A stretch of 64,000 nucleotides of DNA from Pseudomonadota bacterium (GCA_023426545.1 JAFAAN010000171.1:124001-188000), one strand, 5' to 3'. Shown: positions 41,904-50,942, counted from the stretch's first letter. Numbers and translations are program-made. Notes: a model not told the origin generated them from the letters alone.

Positions 41904-43754
41904 CTACCGCGTCTCCGGACGCACGTAGACGACCACCTGCGGCGTCTCGTCCAGGTAGAGCCCCGTCACCGGCGTGCGCGTGCCGAAGGACTGCCACGTG
42001 AGGAACTCGTGCTCACGGAACTCCTGGTGGTACTGGTACGCGACGATGTCCGCGTCGGCCGGGCTGCCCACCGCGCGCAAGTCGGGGCGCAGCATCCCGT
42101 TGCGCTGGTAGTCGCGGAACGAGCCGCCGTGCACTTCGTGCAGGTACAGCCGCGCGCCCTGTTTCGCGTTCGCGTTGATCCACGGCAGCACGCCCGTCAC
42201 GTGGCTGGACCAGAACTGCCGCTGCATGCCCAGGGTGGCCGCGCCCGGCAGGCCGCCCGCCAGCTCCGAGTACGCCGCCGTCCCGTAGGGGAACACGCGC
42301 ACCGAGGACACCAGCGCGGGCGCCAGCAGCACGGCGAACACCGGCGCGGCGACCGCGGCCTGGGGGAGCGAGGGCCACGACGCCTTCAGCCGCTCCCACA
42401 GCGCCGTGCAGCACCGGGCCACCGCGGCCCCCGCGAGGATGCCGAGGAACACCATGGACGGGAACCAGTGCTTCACCCCGCCGAAGTGGGGCACCTGCGG
42501 GTGGCTGATGATGAGGATGGACGCCACGGCGTTCACGCCCACAATCGCCTCCGTCAGCGTCACCGGGCGCTCCACCCAGGCGCGGGTGCGTTCGAAAGCG
42601 CCCAGCACCATCCGCGCCACCAGCGCCGCAAGCCCCGTCACCATGGGGACGAAGAGGCTGGTGGGCACCGTCAGCGCCGTCTTCACCACGACGTAGGCGA
42701 GCGGGAAGGGCGGCTCGCGCAGCAGCTGGTTCAGATAGAACCAGGCGTAGTGGTTGTGCTTCGCGTGGAAGGCCAGGTACCACGCGGTGCGGTCCACCGG
42801 CTGGTGCCACAGGTAGGGCCAGTGAAGGTAGAAGATGACAGGGCCCAGCACCGCCATGGCGGCGATGGGCGCCAGCGCCCGGGTCACCGGCGCGTTCACC
42901 TTGTCCACGCCCCGGAGCACCCACGCGCCTCCCACGGCGAGGCCCGCGAACAGCAGCGTGTGCGGGCTGAGCAGCAGGAACTTTCGCTGGAAGCCCGCGC
43001 CGCCGCCCAGCGACAGCACCAGCAGCCCATAGAGCACGGCCACCGCCGCGAACACGCCCACGAAGCGGCCCAGCCAGGCGCGGGCCTCGGGCTGGCCCTC
43101 GCTCGCGTTCCAAGCGCGCCACAGCGCGAAGGGCGTCAGCACGAAGGGGAGGAACAGCGCGTTGTGCTTGGCGGCCAGCGTCAGGCCGAAGGCCACGCCG
43201 CACCACAGGCCCCAGCGTACGTCCTCGAGCGCGCGCCAGAAGCAGTAGACGACCAGCAGCCACATGGCGGCCACGGGCACGTCGAAGCACGCCAGCTCCG
43301 CGTTGAAGTACTGCCGCGGCACCAGCATGAAGGCGAAGGCCGCGAACAGCCCTGCGGCGCGGCCGTACATCGCGCTGCCCAGCAGGAAGGTGAGCGCGGG
43401 AATCAGCGCCGCCATGGCGAAGGCGGGGAGGCGGAACGCCGTCGCCGAGCGCAGCCACCCCAGCTCCGTGTGGAAGAGCAGGTGGCTCAGGCCGAACAGC
43501 GTCTTCATCAGCACCGGGTGCTCGTGGTTGTAGTCCCACGCGCGCACGATGGCCGCGTCCGTCAGCGCCCGGGCCGGCGACTGGAACAGCTGCCGGAACC
43601 AGCTCGCGTAGCTCTCCCCCGCGATGAAGTAGACGCTCTCGTCGCGCGTGTAGCCCACCGCGGACTCCGTCAGCCAGAGCGCGGCGAAGGCCAGCACCCA
43701 CAGGGCCCAGGCCAGCCGCTTCTCGTCGCGCGTGGGGGCGCGTCCTCGCATCAT
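41904..43754 (-). CDS. GT39-like membrane glycosyltransferase
   Basis: 616 residues from ATG 43754, which overlaps the upstream stop. About 12 membrane helices. The first periplasmic loop carries the GT-C metal/substrate Asp-Glu pair in GYTRDESVYFIAGE (about residue 38), and a conserved YNHEHPVLMK segment follows, both typical of dolichyl- or polyprenyl-phosphate-sugar mannosyltransferase-like (PMT/ArnT) enzymes. The C-terminal 130 residues are a soluble periplasmic domain. It probably transfers a sugar from a polyprenyl carrier to a lipid or protein. Confidence 0.82.
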   Translation of the reverse strand: MMRGRAPTRDEKRLAWALWVLAFAALWLTESAVGYTRDESVYFIAGESYASWFRQLFQSPARALTDAAIVRAWDYNHEHPVLMKTLFGLSHLLFHTELGWLRSATAFRLPAFAMAALIPALTFLLGSAMYGRAAGLFAAFAFMLVPRQYFNAELACFDVPVAAMWLLVVYCFWRALEDVRWGLWCGVAFGLTLAAKHNALFLPFVLTPFALWRAWNASEGQPEARAWLGRFVGVFAAVAVLYGLLVLSLGGGAGFQRKFLLLSPHTLLFAGLAVGGAWVLRGVDKVNAPVTRALAPIAAMAVLGPVIFYLHWPYLWHQPVDRTAWYLAFHAKHNHYAWFYLNQLLREPPFPLAYVVVKTALTVPTSLFVPMVTGLAALVARMVLGAFERTRAWVERPVTLTEAIVGVNAVASILIISHPQVPHFGGVKHWFPSMVFLGILAGAAVARCCTALWERLKASWPSLPQAAVAAPVFAVLLAPALVSSVRVFPYGTAAYSELAGGLPGAATLGMQRQFWSSHVTGVLPWINANAKQGARLYLHEVHGGSFRDYQRNGMLRPDLRAVGSPADADIVAYQYHQEFREHEFLTWQSFGTRTPVTGLYLDETPQVVVYVRPETR

Positions 43755-44701
43755 CCGCGCACCCCCACCTCGGGCTCCACGGCCAGCACGTCCAGGCACA
43801 CCTGCCGCCGGTCCGCGTTGTCCGCCTGCACCCAGACTCTCACCGTGTGCGGTGCGCCTTCAGGGAGGCGCGTCTCGGCCTTCTGTACGCCTTCCATCCC
43901 CGGTGGGATGGCCAGCGAGAGCAACTGGGCGCCCGTCGCCGCGTCATCCACGCCCAGGTGCGTGGTGGAGAGGCGCGCGCCCTTGGGGAAGGCGTGCTCG
44001 AAGATGATGCCGCCCTCCAGGCGCAAGCCCAGCCCGCCAGGCACGCCGTCCAGCTCCGCCACCAGCCGCTGCTTGCCGCCGGGCGCGTGCATCCACAGGC
44101 AGCGCCGTGGCTCGTAGAGGATTTCGTGCCACTCCGGCGCCACGTACAGGTGGGCGGGGCCGGGGCAGCGGTGCGCCCTGCCATCGAACGGGCAGTCCCG
44201 GCGCGTGCCATCCGGCTGCTCCAGGTAGACGCGGGCGCGCGCGTACGCCTCCGTGGCGGTGAAGCGCCGGGGCCGGTGACGGCCGTTCTCGTAGAGGGTC
44301 AGCGTCAGCAGGCCGTGCCGCGACACCTCGCCCACGGCGCGGCGCCCGGGCAGGAAGGTTTGGAGGAAGCCCGCCTCGTCCGAGCGGGGCAACTCCGGCT
44401 GGCCCAGCACCCAGACGCGCGGATGGGCGGACAGGTCGTCCTTGTCCGAGCCCAGGTAGCCATACACCGGAATCGCGGGCGGCACGAAGAGGCGGGCGCG
44501 CTCCGTCCACCAGGGAAAGAGCAGCACCGCGTCCCCGGGCCGGGCTTCGGCCTGGAGGCGCTGCGCCGCGGCGCGGTAGTCCGCCTCCTGGGGGAGGCGG
44601 CCGGGCAGGCGCAGGTGGAACACCAGGCACAGGAGCGCGACGACGAGGAGGCCCCCCAGCTCGACCAGGGGCAACGCGCGCGTGACGCTAGGACTTGCCA
44701 A
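43751..44701 (-). CDS. Membrane-anchored hypothetical protein paired with GT39-like gene
   Basis: About 316 residues. One N-terminal membrane helix (LVELGGLLVVALLCLVFHL) is followed by a large extracytoplasmic region with a RPGDAVLLFPWWTERARLF segment resembling the periplasmic domains appended to many GT39 enzymes, then a beta-rich C-terminal half. The start is uncertain: TTG 44701 overlaps the carG end by 14 nt, TTG 44674 is shorter and ATG 44755 would lie deep in carG. The 4-nt overlap with the glycosyltransferase gene implies a shared function. Confidence 0.65.
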   Translation of the reverse strand: MASPSVTRALPLVELGGLLVVALLCLVFHLRLPGRLPQEADYRAAAQRLQAEARPGDAVLLFPWWTERARLFVPPAIPVYGYLGSDKDDLSAHPRVWVLGQPELPRSDEAGFLQTFLPGRRAVGEVSRHGLLTLTLYENGRHRPRRFTATEAYARARVYLEQPDGTRRDCPFDGRAHRCPGPAHLYVAPEWHEILYEPRRCLWMHAPGGKQRLVAELDGVPGGLGLRLEGGIIFEHAFPKGARLSTTHLGVDDAATGAQLLSLAIPPGMEGVQKAETRLPEGAPHTVRVWVQADNADRRQVCLDVLAVEPEVGVRG

Positions 44702-45200
44702 GGCGGATCTTCTGCTCGCTCTTTTCCCGGCAGAAGGTGCAGAAGATGGCCTCACCCTGGATGAAGGACGGCGTCCAGGGCGGGTACATCGAGCACCGCG
44801 GGTCCAGGCAGTGATGCAGCTCCCAGAGGTGGCCCAGCTGGTGGAGCGCGTGGCGGGAGATGGCCTTGAAGGCGCTCTCCAGGTCCTTGTGGGGCGCGAT
44901 GCTGAGGACGGCGCGGTCCTTCCCCTGGCGCGCGAAGCCGGTCGTCGGCGCCACGCCGCTGGGCAGCTCGCGGTCCTTCAGCTTGCGCGAGGTGAGCAGC
45001 AGCACCTTGTCGTCCTTGTAGGAACGGATGCCCTTCACCTCGTCGAGCAGCTTCTCCGCGTCCAGTGGCTCGGACATGCCCGGGGGCAACTCCACGGAGC
45101 CGGCGTGCTCACTGCCCACGCCGAACGCCGTGTAGAGCGTGCGGTTGAACTTCGCGAGTTCCTTGTCGTCGAAGGGGTCCAGCGTCACGACGCGAATCAC
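44688..45200 (-). CDS. carG: CarG, archaemetzincin-like zinc protein, partner of CarD
   Basis: 170 residues from GTG 45200, with GAGGTGA upstream. The archaemetzincin zinc motif is seen as HQLGHLWELHHC at residues 120-131, then CSM at 136-138 and CTFC at 154-157. The three His ligands and the four structural Cys are kept, but the catalytic Glu of HExxH is Gln121 (codon CAG). This agrees with what is known of M. xanthus CarG, a zinc-bound transcription factor without protease activity that binds CarD and is needed for light-induced carotenogenesis and fruiting-body development. It lies 81 bp downstream of carD on the same strand. Confidence 0.9.
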   Translation of the reverse strand: MIRVVTLDPFDDKELAKFNRTLYTAFGVGSEHAGSVELPPGMSEPLDAEKLLDEVKGIRSYKDDKVLLLTSRKLKDRELPSGVAPTTGFARQGKDRAVLSIAPHKDLESAFKAISRHALHQLGHLWELHHCLDPRCSMYPPWTPSFIQGEAIFCTFCREKSEQKIRLGKS

Positions 45201-45281
45201 GGGGCGTCACCTCGGCGGAAGGGCCCTGGGCGGTGCGGCCTCGCGCACGCGCCCGCCGGGCCCGTCGGTCCATTGGGGCTG

Positions 45282-46223
45282 TCAGCTTTCGTCCGCGGGC
45301 GGTTTGACCTTGGGCGGACGGCCGCGCTTCTTGGGCGCCGCGGGAGGCGCGCCCTCGGCCTCGGGCGGCTTGGGCTTGGGTGGACGGCCGCGCTTCTTGG
45401 GCGCCGCGGGAGGCGCACCCTCCGCCTCGGGCGGCTTGGGCTTGGGCGGACGGCCACGCTTCTTGGGGGCAGGCGGCTCGCCTCCCTCGGTGGCCTCGGC
45501 CTTGGCCTTGGGCGGACGGCCGCGCTTCTTGGGCGCGGCCTGCTCGGTGGCCTCGCCTTCCTCGGCGGCCTCGCCTTCCTCGGCGGGCTCCTCCTCGGCC
45601 GGCTCCTCGTCCGAGGGCAGGTCCAGGTCGCTGTCCAGGCCCAGCAGGTCGCTGTCCAGGTCCAGGTCGCTGTCTTCGCGCTGGAACTCGGCGGCGGTGC
45701 GCTTGGGGCGCTCGCGGCCGGGCGGGAAGAGGACGATGTCGATGGCGTCCTCGGCGTTGACCTCGGCGGTGCCCAGCGCGGCGGCGACCTCGGTCACCAG
45801 CAGGTGCCGGGCATTGTCGTAGAGCTCCCGCTCCTTGGTGGGAAGGGGGCGCAGCTCGCTGAGGACCTGGAGCCCCTTCACCACCTCCGCGAGCCCCATG
45901 ATGCCGCCCTGGGTCATCCGGTCCAGGTTGGTGCGGGCTCGTTGCTTCCAGTCGAGGTCGGCCTTGTCGCTGTCCGAGCGGAGGAAGGTGAAGATGGCCT
46001 CCACGTCCTCGGCGGAGGCGACCTTGCGCACGCCGATGGCGATCACCTTGCCTTCGGGCACCATGACGACGGCGCCATCCTCTTCGCGGCGCATCGTGAC
46101 GAAGGTGAGCTTCTGTCCCGCCACCTCCTTCATCTCGATGGCGGAGACGCGGCAGACTCCCTGGTTCGGATAGACGACCCGGTCGCCGACCGCGAGCTGG
46201 AGTGACGCGGACCCTTCAGGCAT
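45282..46223 (-). CDS. carD: CarD, HMGA-like global transcription regulator
   Basis: 313 residues. The N-terminal domain (1-175) begins LAVGDRVVYPNQGVCRVSAI and is the CdnL/CarD RNA-polymerase-interacting module (binds the beta subunit). Residues 182-228 are strongly acidic (SDLDLDSDLL, EEPAEEEPAEEG). Four AT-hooks PKKRGRPPK occur at 231-239, 253-261, 275-283 and 297-305, spaced by exactly 22 residues. This layout is characteristic of M. xanthus CarD (about 316 residues), which acts with CarG in light and starvation responses. ATG 46223 begins the conserved domain. Confidence 0.95.
   Translation of the reverse strand: MPEGSASLQLAVGDRVVYPNQGVCRVSAIEMKEVAGQKLTFVTMRREEDGAVVMVPEGKVIAIGVRKVASAEDVEAIFTFLRSDSDKADLDWKQRARTNLDRMTQGGIMGLAEVVKGLQVLSELRPLPTKERELYDNARHLLVTEVAAALGTAEVNAEDAIDIVLFPPGRERPKRTAAEFQREDSDLDLDSDLLGLDSDLDLPSDEEPAEEEPAEEGEAAEEGEATEQAAPKKRGRPPKAKAEATEGGEPPAPKKRGRPPKPKPPEAEGAPPAAPKKRGRPPKPKPPEAEGAPPAAPKKRGRPPKVKPPADES
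45316..45467 (-). repeat. 66-bp direct repeats encoding CarD AT-hooks
   Basis: Near-identical units start at 45316, 45382 and 45448 (plus-strand numbering), each beginning GGACGGCC and spaced by exactly 66 bp. Each encodes one AT-hook plus a Pro/Ala linker. The first two units differ at only a few bases, so the array is prone to recombination. Confidence 0.8.
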
Positions 46224-46304
46224 GTCCCCCTCGCGGGTGAGGTTGGTGGGTGAACGTTGGAAGAGGCCCGGGCTTAGCACCGAGCCACGTCGGATGCCAC
46301 GAGT

Positions 46305-46511
46305 TTACCGGTGGATTGCCGCCGTGCGTGTGGCCGACTGCTGTGTTTCCAGGAGCTTGCTCAGCACCAACTTCTGCCGGGCATCCAGCGCCGCTTCGAC
46401 CTGTGCATCCGTTGGCTCCATCGCGTCCACTCCCGGCCGGGCATCCACGCGCGCGGCCAATCCCAGCGTTCCCAGCAGGCCGACCACGGCCACCGCCACC
46501 AGCTTCTTCAT
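46305..46511 (-). CDS. Small secreted protein, function unknown
   Basis: 68 residues from ATG 46511; GGAGG 7 nt upstream is a strong ribosome-binding site. A signal peptide covers residues 1-20 (KKLVAVAVVGLLGTLGLAAR), leaving about 46 mature residues that look helical (DAQVEAALDARQKLVLSKLL). It lies just upstream of carD on the same strand (81 bp), but a shared transcript is uncertain. No family recognised. Confidence 0.65.
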   Translation of the reverse strand: MKKLVAVAVVGLLGTLGLAARVDARPGVDAMEPTDAQVEAALDARQKLVLSKLLETQQSATRTAAIHR

Positions 46512-46600
46512 GGTGAGTCCTCCGTGGGGCCCAGGGTAGGGGGCGGCCTCCACGGATCAACTTTTCGGCAACAGGCCGCTGCACCGCTGTAGCAGGCGCG

Positions 46601-48979
46601 CTACCGCGCGGGAGCCCCAGGCGCCGTCGCTCCTCCAGCAGGCGTGCCGCCGGGCGCCGCGACGGGCGATACCTCCAGCAGCAGGCTGCCGCTGTTGTCC
46701 GCCAGGTGGTCGTCCGGGAAGGCGAGCTGCAACCACGCGGCGCCCTGGAGCCGGCGCGGACGCCCCGCCTCCAGCAGCACGAGCCTGCCGGAGTCCGTCT
46801 CGGGACCTCCGCTGGCGCCGTACAGGCCCAGCACGCGGCCCACGGGGCCCCCGTCGAGGCCCCGCGTGCGCGCGGGCTCGGCGGTGTCGTGCACCACGAC
46901 GTCATACGCGGCGCCCGCGTCCAGGCCGTGAAGGAGGAAGCGGTCGGCACGTGACAGCTTCACCGCGTGCGTCCTCGCGTCCACCCGGAGCGTGGTGACG
47001 GCGCGGTCGTTGTCCCACTCCCGCACGCGGACCAGCAGGGTGCCCTGGTTGTCCGTCCGGTTCGCGTCCAGCAGGAAGGCATGGAGCCGCGAGGCGTTCC
47101 GCACCAGCCGCTCCTCGCCGTCCAGCAGCCCGAACGACTCCTGCGCCGCCAGCCGTGAGTCGCCCTCCAGGTAGTAGCCCGCCTGCTCGACCTGCTCGGG
47201 GCCCCCCAGCGAGACCCAGCCCTCCACGCGCACGCTGTAGGTGCGGGAGGGATCCAACCGCATCTGCGCGGTGGACAGGTAGGGCACGCGGAAGGCGTGC
47301 GCCACGCTGGACAGCGGCAGCGGTCCGACGGGCATCCGCGCGTCCTGGCGCGGTGGTTCCAGCGGCGTCTTCTGCGCCGCGGCCGCCGGTGCCCGCTTCG
47401 GGGCGAGCCGGGCGTGGACGGCCAGCGTGGTGCCGCGCTCGGCGCGCACCGTCTGGCTCCACGCCACCATGCCCGGAACCTGGACCTCCAGCAGGTGCTC
47501 CGAGTCCGCGGCCAGCTGCGTGAGGAGGGCCGGCGTGCGTGCCGTGTGCTGCCGGCCATCCACGCGGATGGTGGCCCCCGGCGGCGACGAGCTCAGCTCC
47601 ACGGAGAAGGTGCCCGCGTTGCTCGACACCAGCAGGGCCGCCGTGGCCATCAGCGCCACCGCGATGGGGGCGCCCAGCGCCACGGACCAGGACAGGCCGA
47701 GCGCTCTCGGGGGCGCCGCCTCCGTGTGCGGCGGCGGGCCAGCGGATGGTGGGTCGGGGGAGGTCGGCAGCACGGGCAGCGGCAGCGTGGTGCGCTCCGG
47801 GCGGCTCTTGGCGGGGAGGGCGGCCTCCGGCGAGCCGGTGGCCGCTGGCGCCGCGAGCACCTCCAGCGGGGGCAGCTCGACCTCGGCGATGGGGGTGCGC
47901 TCCTCGTCGTCTCCCCGGGGCCGCTCGCGTGCGGGGGGCGCGGATTCGCGGAGGGCGCGGCGCTCCAGCGGCGACTGCGTCCACCGGGCGAGCTGCGCCA
48001 GGAAGTCACGGGGCAGTCGCACCGGGCGCCCTTCGCCCACCAGCTCCGCCTCGAAGAGGTAGCCCATGAAGTGGGCGCGCGCGCTGGACGACACGTCGGG
48101 GGCGGCGGTGTGGAGGTGCCGGGTGAGCGCCTCGGCGAAGGCCTCCGCGGTGGCGTAGCGCTGCTCGCACTCCACGGCCAGGGCCGTGAGGAGGATGCGC
48201 TCCAGCGCGGTGGGGATGCCGGGGTTGAGGTCCCGGGGGCGCGGGAAGTCGCCCAGGGCGAGCTTGCGCAGCACGTCCGGCATCTTCCCCTCGAAGGGGA
48301 GCCGGCCGCACAGCATCTCGTAGATGACGACGCCCGCCGCGAAGATGTCCGAGCGCGCGTCGGGCTCGGCCCCGCGGACCTGCTCCGGGGCGAAGTAGGC
48401 GTACTTGCCCTTCAGCTCGGGCTTCACGGGCTCGGGGGCGCCGGCCAGGCGCGCCCGCGCGATGCCGAAGTCCACGAGCTTCACCTGGCCCTCGTAGCTG
48501 AGCAGCACGTTCTGCGGGCTGACGTCGCGGTGGACGATGTGGAGCGGCCGTCCGCGCTCGTCCAGGCGCGTGTGCGCGTAGGCCAGCCCCTCCAGCATCT
48601 CCACGGCGATGAGCAGGGCCAGCGGCTGGGGTAGGGTGTACATGCCCTTCTCCCGCGCGCGCCGCATGACGCTCGACAGGGTGCGGCCGTCCACCCACTC
48701 CATGGCGATGAAGTACTCCCCGTCCACCTCACCGAAGTCGAAGACCTGGGCGATGTTGCCGTGGCTCAGCCCCGCGGCGATGCGCGCCTCGTTGACGAAC
48801 ATCGACAGGAAGGCGCTGTTGCCCGCGTAGCCCGGGAGGATTTTCTTGATGACCACTGGCTTGGTGACGCCGGCCGCGGCCGTCATGCGGGCGCGGTAGA
48901 TCTCCGCCATTCCGCCCGTCGCGATGCGCTCGAGCAGCTTGTATTTGCCGAAATGAAGCCCTTCGGAAGGCTGCTGCAC
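46601..48979 (-). CDS. Ser/Thr protein kinase with PEGA domain
   Basis: About 792 residues. The kinase domain (residues about 10-280) is complete: Gly loop IATGGMAEIYRA, catalytic Lys in VVIKKI, HRDVSPQN loop and DFGIAR. A linker of about 150 residues and one membrane helix (APIAVALMATAALLV) follow. The extracytoplasmic part starts with a PEGA domain (SSPPGATIRVDG) and ends in a beta-rich region. It is a transmembrane eukaryotic-like kinase, abundant in myxobacteria; the ligand and targets are unknown. GTG 48979 is preferred by codon bias; TTG 49021 would add 14 residues. Confidence 0.9.
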   Translation of the reverse strand: MQQPSEGLHFGKYKLLERIATGGMAEIYRARMTAAAGVTKPVVIKKILPGYAGNSAFLSMFVNEARIAAGLSHGNIAQVFDFGEVDGEYFIAMEWVDGRTLSSVMRRAREKGMYTLPQPLALLIAVEMLEGLAYAHTRLDERGRPLHIVHRDVSPQNVLLSYEGQVKLVDFGIARARLAGAPEPVKPELKGKYAYFAPEQVRGAEPDARSDIFAAGVVIYEMLCGRLPFEGKMPDVLRKLALGDFPRPRDLNPGIPTALERILLTALAVECEQRYATAEAFAEALTRHLHTAAPDVSSSARAHFMGYLFEAELVGEGRPVRLPRDFLAQLARWTQSPLERRALRESAPPARERPRGDDEERTPIAEVELPPLEVLAAPAATGSPEAALPAKSRPERTTLPLPVLPTSPDPPSAGPPPHTEAAPPRALGLSWSVALGAPIAVALMATAALLVSSNAGTFSVELSSSPPGATIRVDGRQHTARTPALLTQLAADSEHLLEVQVPGMVAWSQTVRAERGTTLAVHARLAPKRAPAAAAQKTPLEPPRQDARMPVGPLPLSSVAHAFRVPYLSTAQMRLDPSRTYSVRVEGWVSLGGPEQVEQAGYYLEGDSRLAAQESFGLLDGEERLVRNASRLHAFLLDANRTDNQGTLLVRVREWDNDRAVTTLRVDARTHAVKLSRADRFLLHGLDAGAAYDVVVHDTAEPARTRGLDGGPVGRVLGLYGASGGPETDSGRLVLLEAGRPRRLQGAAWLQLAFPDDHLADNSGSLLLEVSPVAAPGGTPAGGATAPGAPAR

Positions 48980-49347
48980 GTTCGTTCCGGCTCCTTCGGG
49001 CGCAGGTGGCCGCTGCGCCAAGGGGCCCTCGTTGTCGTCGCGAGGGCGGGTGAAGGTATCATGGGGTAGTCAAAACGCCATCACGGGAAAATTCCGCTAT
49101 TTATGACTGTGTGGTCGATGTCCCGCGCCCTCCCTTTCGTCGTGATGTCCCCTGGCTCGACGGCGGCCCCCAAGGTGTCGTTGGCGCCCGGTTTTCTGCG
49201 GTGGGCGCCGAAGGATGCCCCCTCGCCCTATGACGTCCCGATGCGTCATCACACGCGACGTTGGATGGCCGCCACTTGGGTAGGTGGACACGTGGCCCAG
49301 GCGATGGAGGCCGTGACCGCCGGGGCTTGTGTGGGGAAGGGCGGGGC
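48980..49347. other. Divergent kinase-lipoprotein intergenic region
   Basis: About 368 bp. A locally AT-rich stretch around 49070-49105 (gggaaaattccgctatttatgactg type sequence) is the likely promoter zone for one or both genes, but no clear -35/-10 pair can be assigned. No gene seen. Confidence 0.4.
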
Positions 49348-50178
49348 ATGAAGGCGGCCACCTGGATGCTGGCCGTGGCGCTGCTCTCCGCGGGCGCGGC
49401 AGGCTGCCGTGAGGAAGGGCAAGCCGAGCCGCTCAAGTCCCTGAGGCCAGCGCCGCTGCCATCGCTCTCCGTGCCGGGCGAGGCGGCCCGGGGAGAGGGG
49501 CCGCGAGCGCCATCGTCCGAGCCGGAGGTGGACGTGGCCGGGCCCGTCTTCGGCGAGGCGCTCCCGGCGCGTGCGCTCCGGGTTCTTCTGGCCGGAGAGC
49601 GCGTGCGCGTGGGCGAGGAGGTCTTCGAGCCGGCGCGCCCGGACGAAGCCGCGCGGCTGACGCAGCGGGTGAAGGGGCACACCGTGCTGGTGGTGCCGGA
49701 CGCGGACACGTTCATGGTGCAGGCGGCGGAGCTCTTGGCCGTGCTGCGGGACTCGGCGGAGTCAGTGTGGCTGGCGCACCCGGACGGGCCGGTGGCGTAC
49801 CCCGTGGTGCTGCGCGACGAGGCGGGCTTCCGCGCATGGCTGGCGGAGGTCGCGCCGGGCAAGCTGCGCATCATCATGCGCGCCGACGGCTTCGAGCTGA
49901 CCACCAGCGTGGGGAAGCTGCCGGGCCCCGACGCGAATGGTCCTTCGGTACCGGTGCGGGCGGGGCGGCAGGACATCGTCACGCTTCGGCGGGGGCTCGG
50001 TCTGCTCAAGGGGCGCTTCAAGACCTCCGAGGACATCTGCCTGGTGCCCTCGTTCGGCATGGAGGTCGCGCAGGTCGCGCGGGCGCTCGGCGGGGCTTTC
50101 ACCGCGCCGGGTGAGCCGCTGTTCGACACGCTGTGCGTCATCCACCCCACGCCGCCCCGGTCTCCCGAAGGCGGTTGA
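49348..50178 (+). CDS. Predicted lipoprotein with ExbD/TolR-like repeats
   Basis: 276 residues. The signal peptide ends LLSAGAAGC (Cys20). After a Pro-rich linker two related alpha/beta segments are visible: RVKGHTVLVVPDADTFMVQA and a later GFELTTSVGKLPGPDANGPS ... RRGLGLLKGRF. These recall the small periplasmic domain of ExbD/TolR proteins, but the similarity is weak. Function unknown. Not in an operon with its neighbours. Confidence 0.65.
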   Translation: MKAATWMLAVALLSAGAAGCREEGQAEPLKSLRPAPLPSLSVPGEAARGEGPRAPSSEPEVDVAGPVFGEALPARALRVLLAGERVRVGEEVFEPARPDEAARLTQRVKGHTVLVVPDADTFMVQAAELLAVLRDSAESVWLAHPDGPVAYPVVLRDEAGFRAWLAEVAPGKLRIIMRADGFELTTSVGKLPGPDANGPSVPVRAGRQDIVTLRRGLGLLKGRFKTSEDICLVPSFGMEVAQVARALGGAFTAPGEPLFDTLCVIHPTPPRSPEGG

Positions 50179-50218
50179 CCCATCGGCGGTGGGGGCCGCC
50201 TTCCTGGCGCGAGTCTCG

Positions 50219-50249
50219 TTGACATCGGAGATAAGTGTCGGTCTATATA
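50219..50249 (+). promoter_or_regulatory. Sigma70 promoter of the SRPBCC-arsR operon
   Basis: A perfect TTGACA (50219-50224) is followed after 17-19 bp by TCTATA/TATATA (50242-50249). The -10 region lies inside the inverted repeat at 50243-50266, so repressor binding would block polymerase. Confidence 0.6.
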
Positions 50250-50266
50250 AGCCAGAACTTATATAG
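50243..50266 (+). promoter_or_regulatory. Operator-like perfect inverted repeat before SRPBCC-arsR operon
   Basis: CTATATAAG (50243-50251) and CTTATATAG (50258-50266) form a perfect 9-bp inverted repeat with a 6-bp spacer. It overlaps the -10 region and runs up to the AGGAGG ribosome-binding site (50265-50270). ArsR-family repressors bind such AT-rich dyads, and an ArsR gene is in the operon, so autoregulation is likely. Confidence 0.65.
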
Positions 50267-50274
50267 GAGGCGGT

Positions 50275-50922
50275 ATGATCAATGTGGAGCGCTACCTTGG
50301 GGCCATCGTGCGGGAGGTGGAGTGCTGCGAGCATGAGGGCAAGCCCGCTCGGGTCGTCGTCGCCCTGCGCGATTACGACACGACGGTGGAGGACCTCTGG
50401 GATGCACTGACCAACCCCGAGCGCCTCCCCCGCTGGTTCCTGCCTGTTTCCGGCGACCTGAAGCTGGGGGGCCGCTACCAGCTCGAGGGCAATGCTGGCG
50501 GTACGGTGACTCGCTGCGAGCCGCCGCGTTGCCTGGGGCTGACGTGGGAGTTCGGTGGCGCCGTGAGCTGGGTGACCGTCACCCTGGCCGCGGCTCCGGA
50601 CGGCGGGGCGCGGCTGCGGCTCGAGCACATGGCCCATGTCAGCCCCTTCTGGGACGACTACGGGCCTGGTGCGGTGGGCGTCGGCTGGGAGCTGGGGCTG
50701 ATGGGGCTGGGGCTGCACCTGGAGGGCGGCGGCGCCGCCGTCGACAAGGCGGCGGTGGAGGCCTGGACGGCCTCGGAGGGCGGCAAGGCCTTCATCATGG
50801 GCAGCAGCGATGGCTGGGAGAGAGCGGACGTCGGGGCGGGAGAGGACGCCGCGGTGGCGAAGGCGCGCGCGGCGCGGACGGCGGCCTTCTATACTGGCGC
50901 GCCACCTCCCGACGCGAGGTAG
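50275..50922 (+). CDS. SRPBCC (AHSA1-like) domain protein
   Basis: 215 residues. The START-like ligand-binding fold is indicated by VVVALRDYDTTVEDLWDALT (the typical AHSA1 opening), LPRWFLPVSGDLKLGGRY, LGLTWEFGG and RLRLEHMAH. These proteins bind hydrophobic small molecules or act as co-chaperone-like domains. The C-terminal 70 residues form a helical extension. ATG 50275 follows AGGAGG by 4 nt. It is cotranscribed with an ArsR regulator 20 bp downstream, a frequent pairing in which the regulator controls the SRPBCC gene. Confidence 0.85.
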   Translation: MINVERYLGAIVREVECCEHEGKPARVVVALRDYDTTVEDLWDALTNPERLPRWFLPVSGDLKLGGRYQLEGNAGGTVTRCEPPRCLGLTWEFGGAVSWVTVTLAAAPDGGARLRLEHMAHVSPFWDDYGPGAVGVGWELGLMGLGLHLEGGGAAVDKAAVEAWTASEGGKAFIMGSSDGWERADVGAGEDAAVAKARAARTAAFYTGAPPPDAR

Positions 50923-50942
50923 CTGGGGGCCTGAGCGCGACG

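Noticed and set aside
41787..44117. A 776-codon plus-strand open frame opposite the GT39-like gene
   Set aside because: Arg/Gln/His-rich shadow; the minus-strand frame has a proper multi-helix membrane protein with GT-C motifs.
44688..45200. Annotation as an active archaemetzincin peptidase
   Set aside because: The catalytic Glu is replaced by Gln and the gene is next to carD, so the non-enzymatic CarG role is far more likely.
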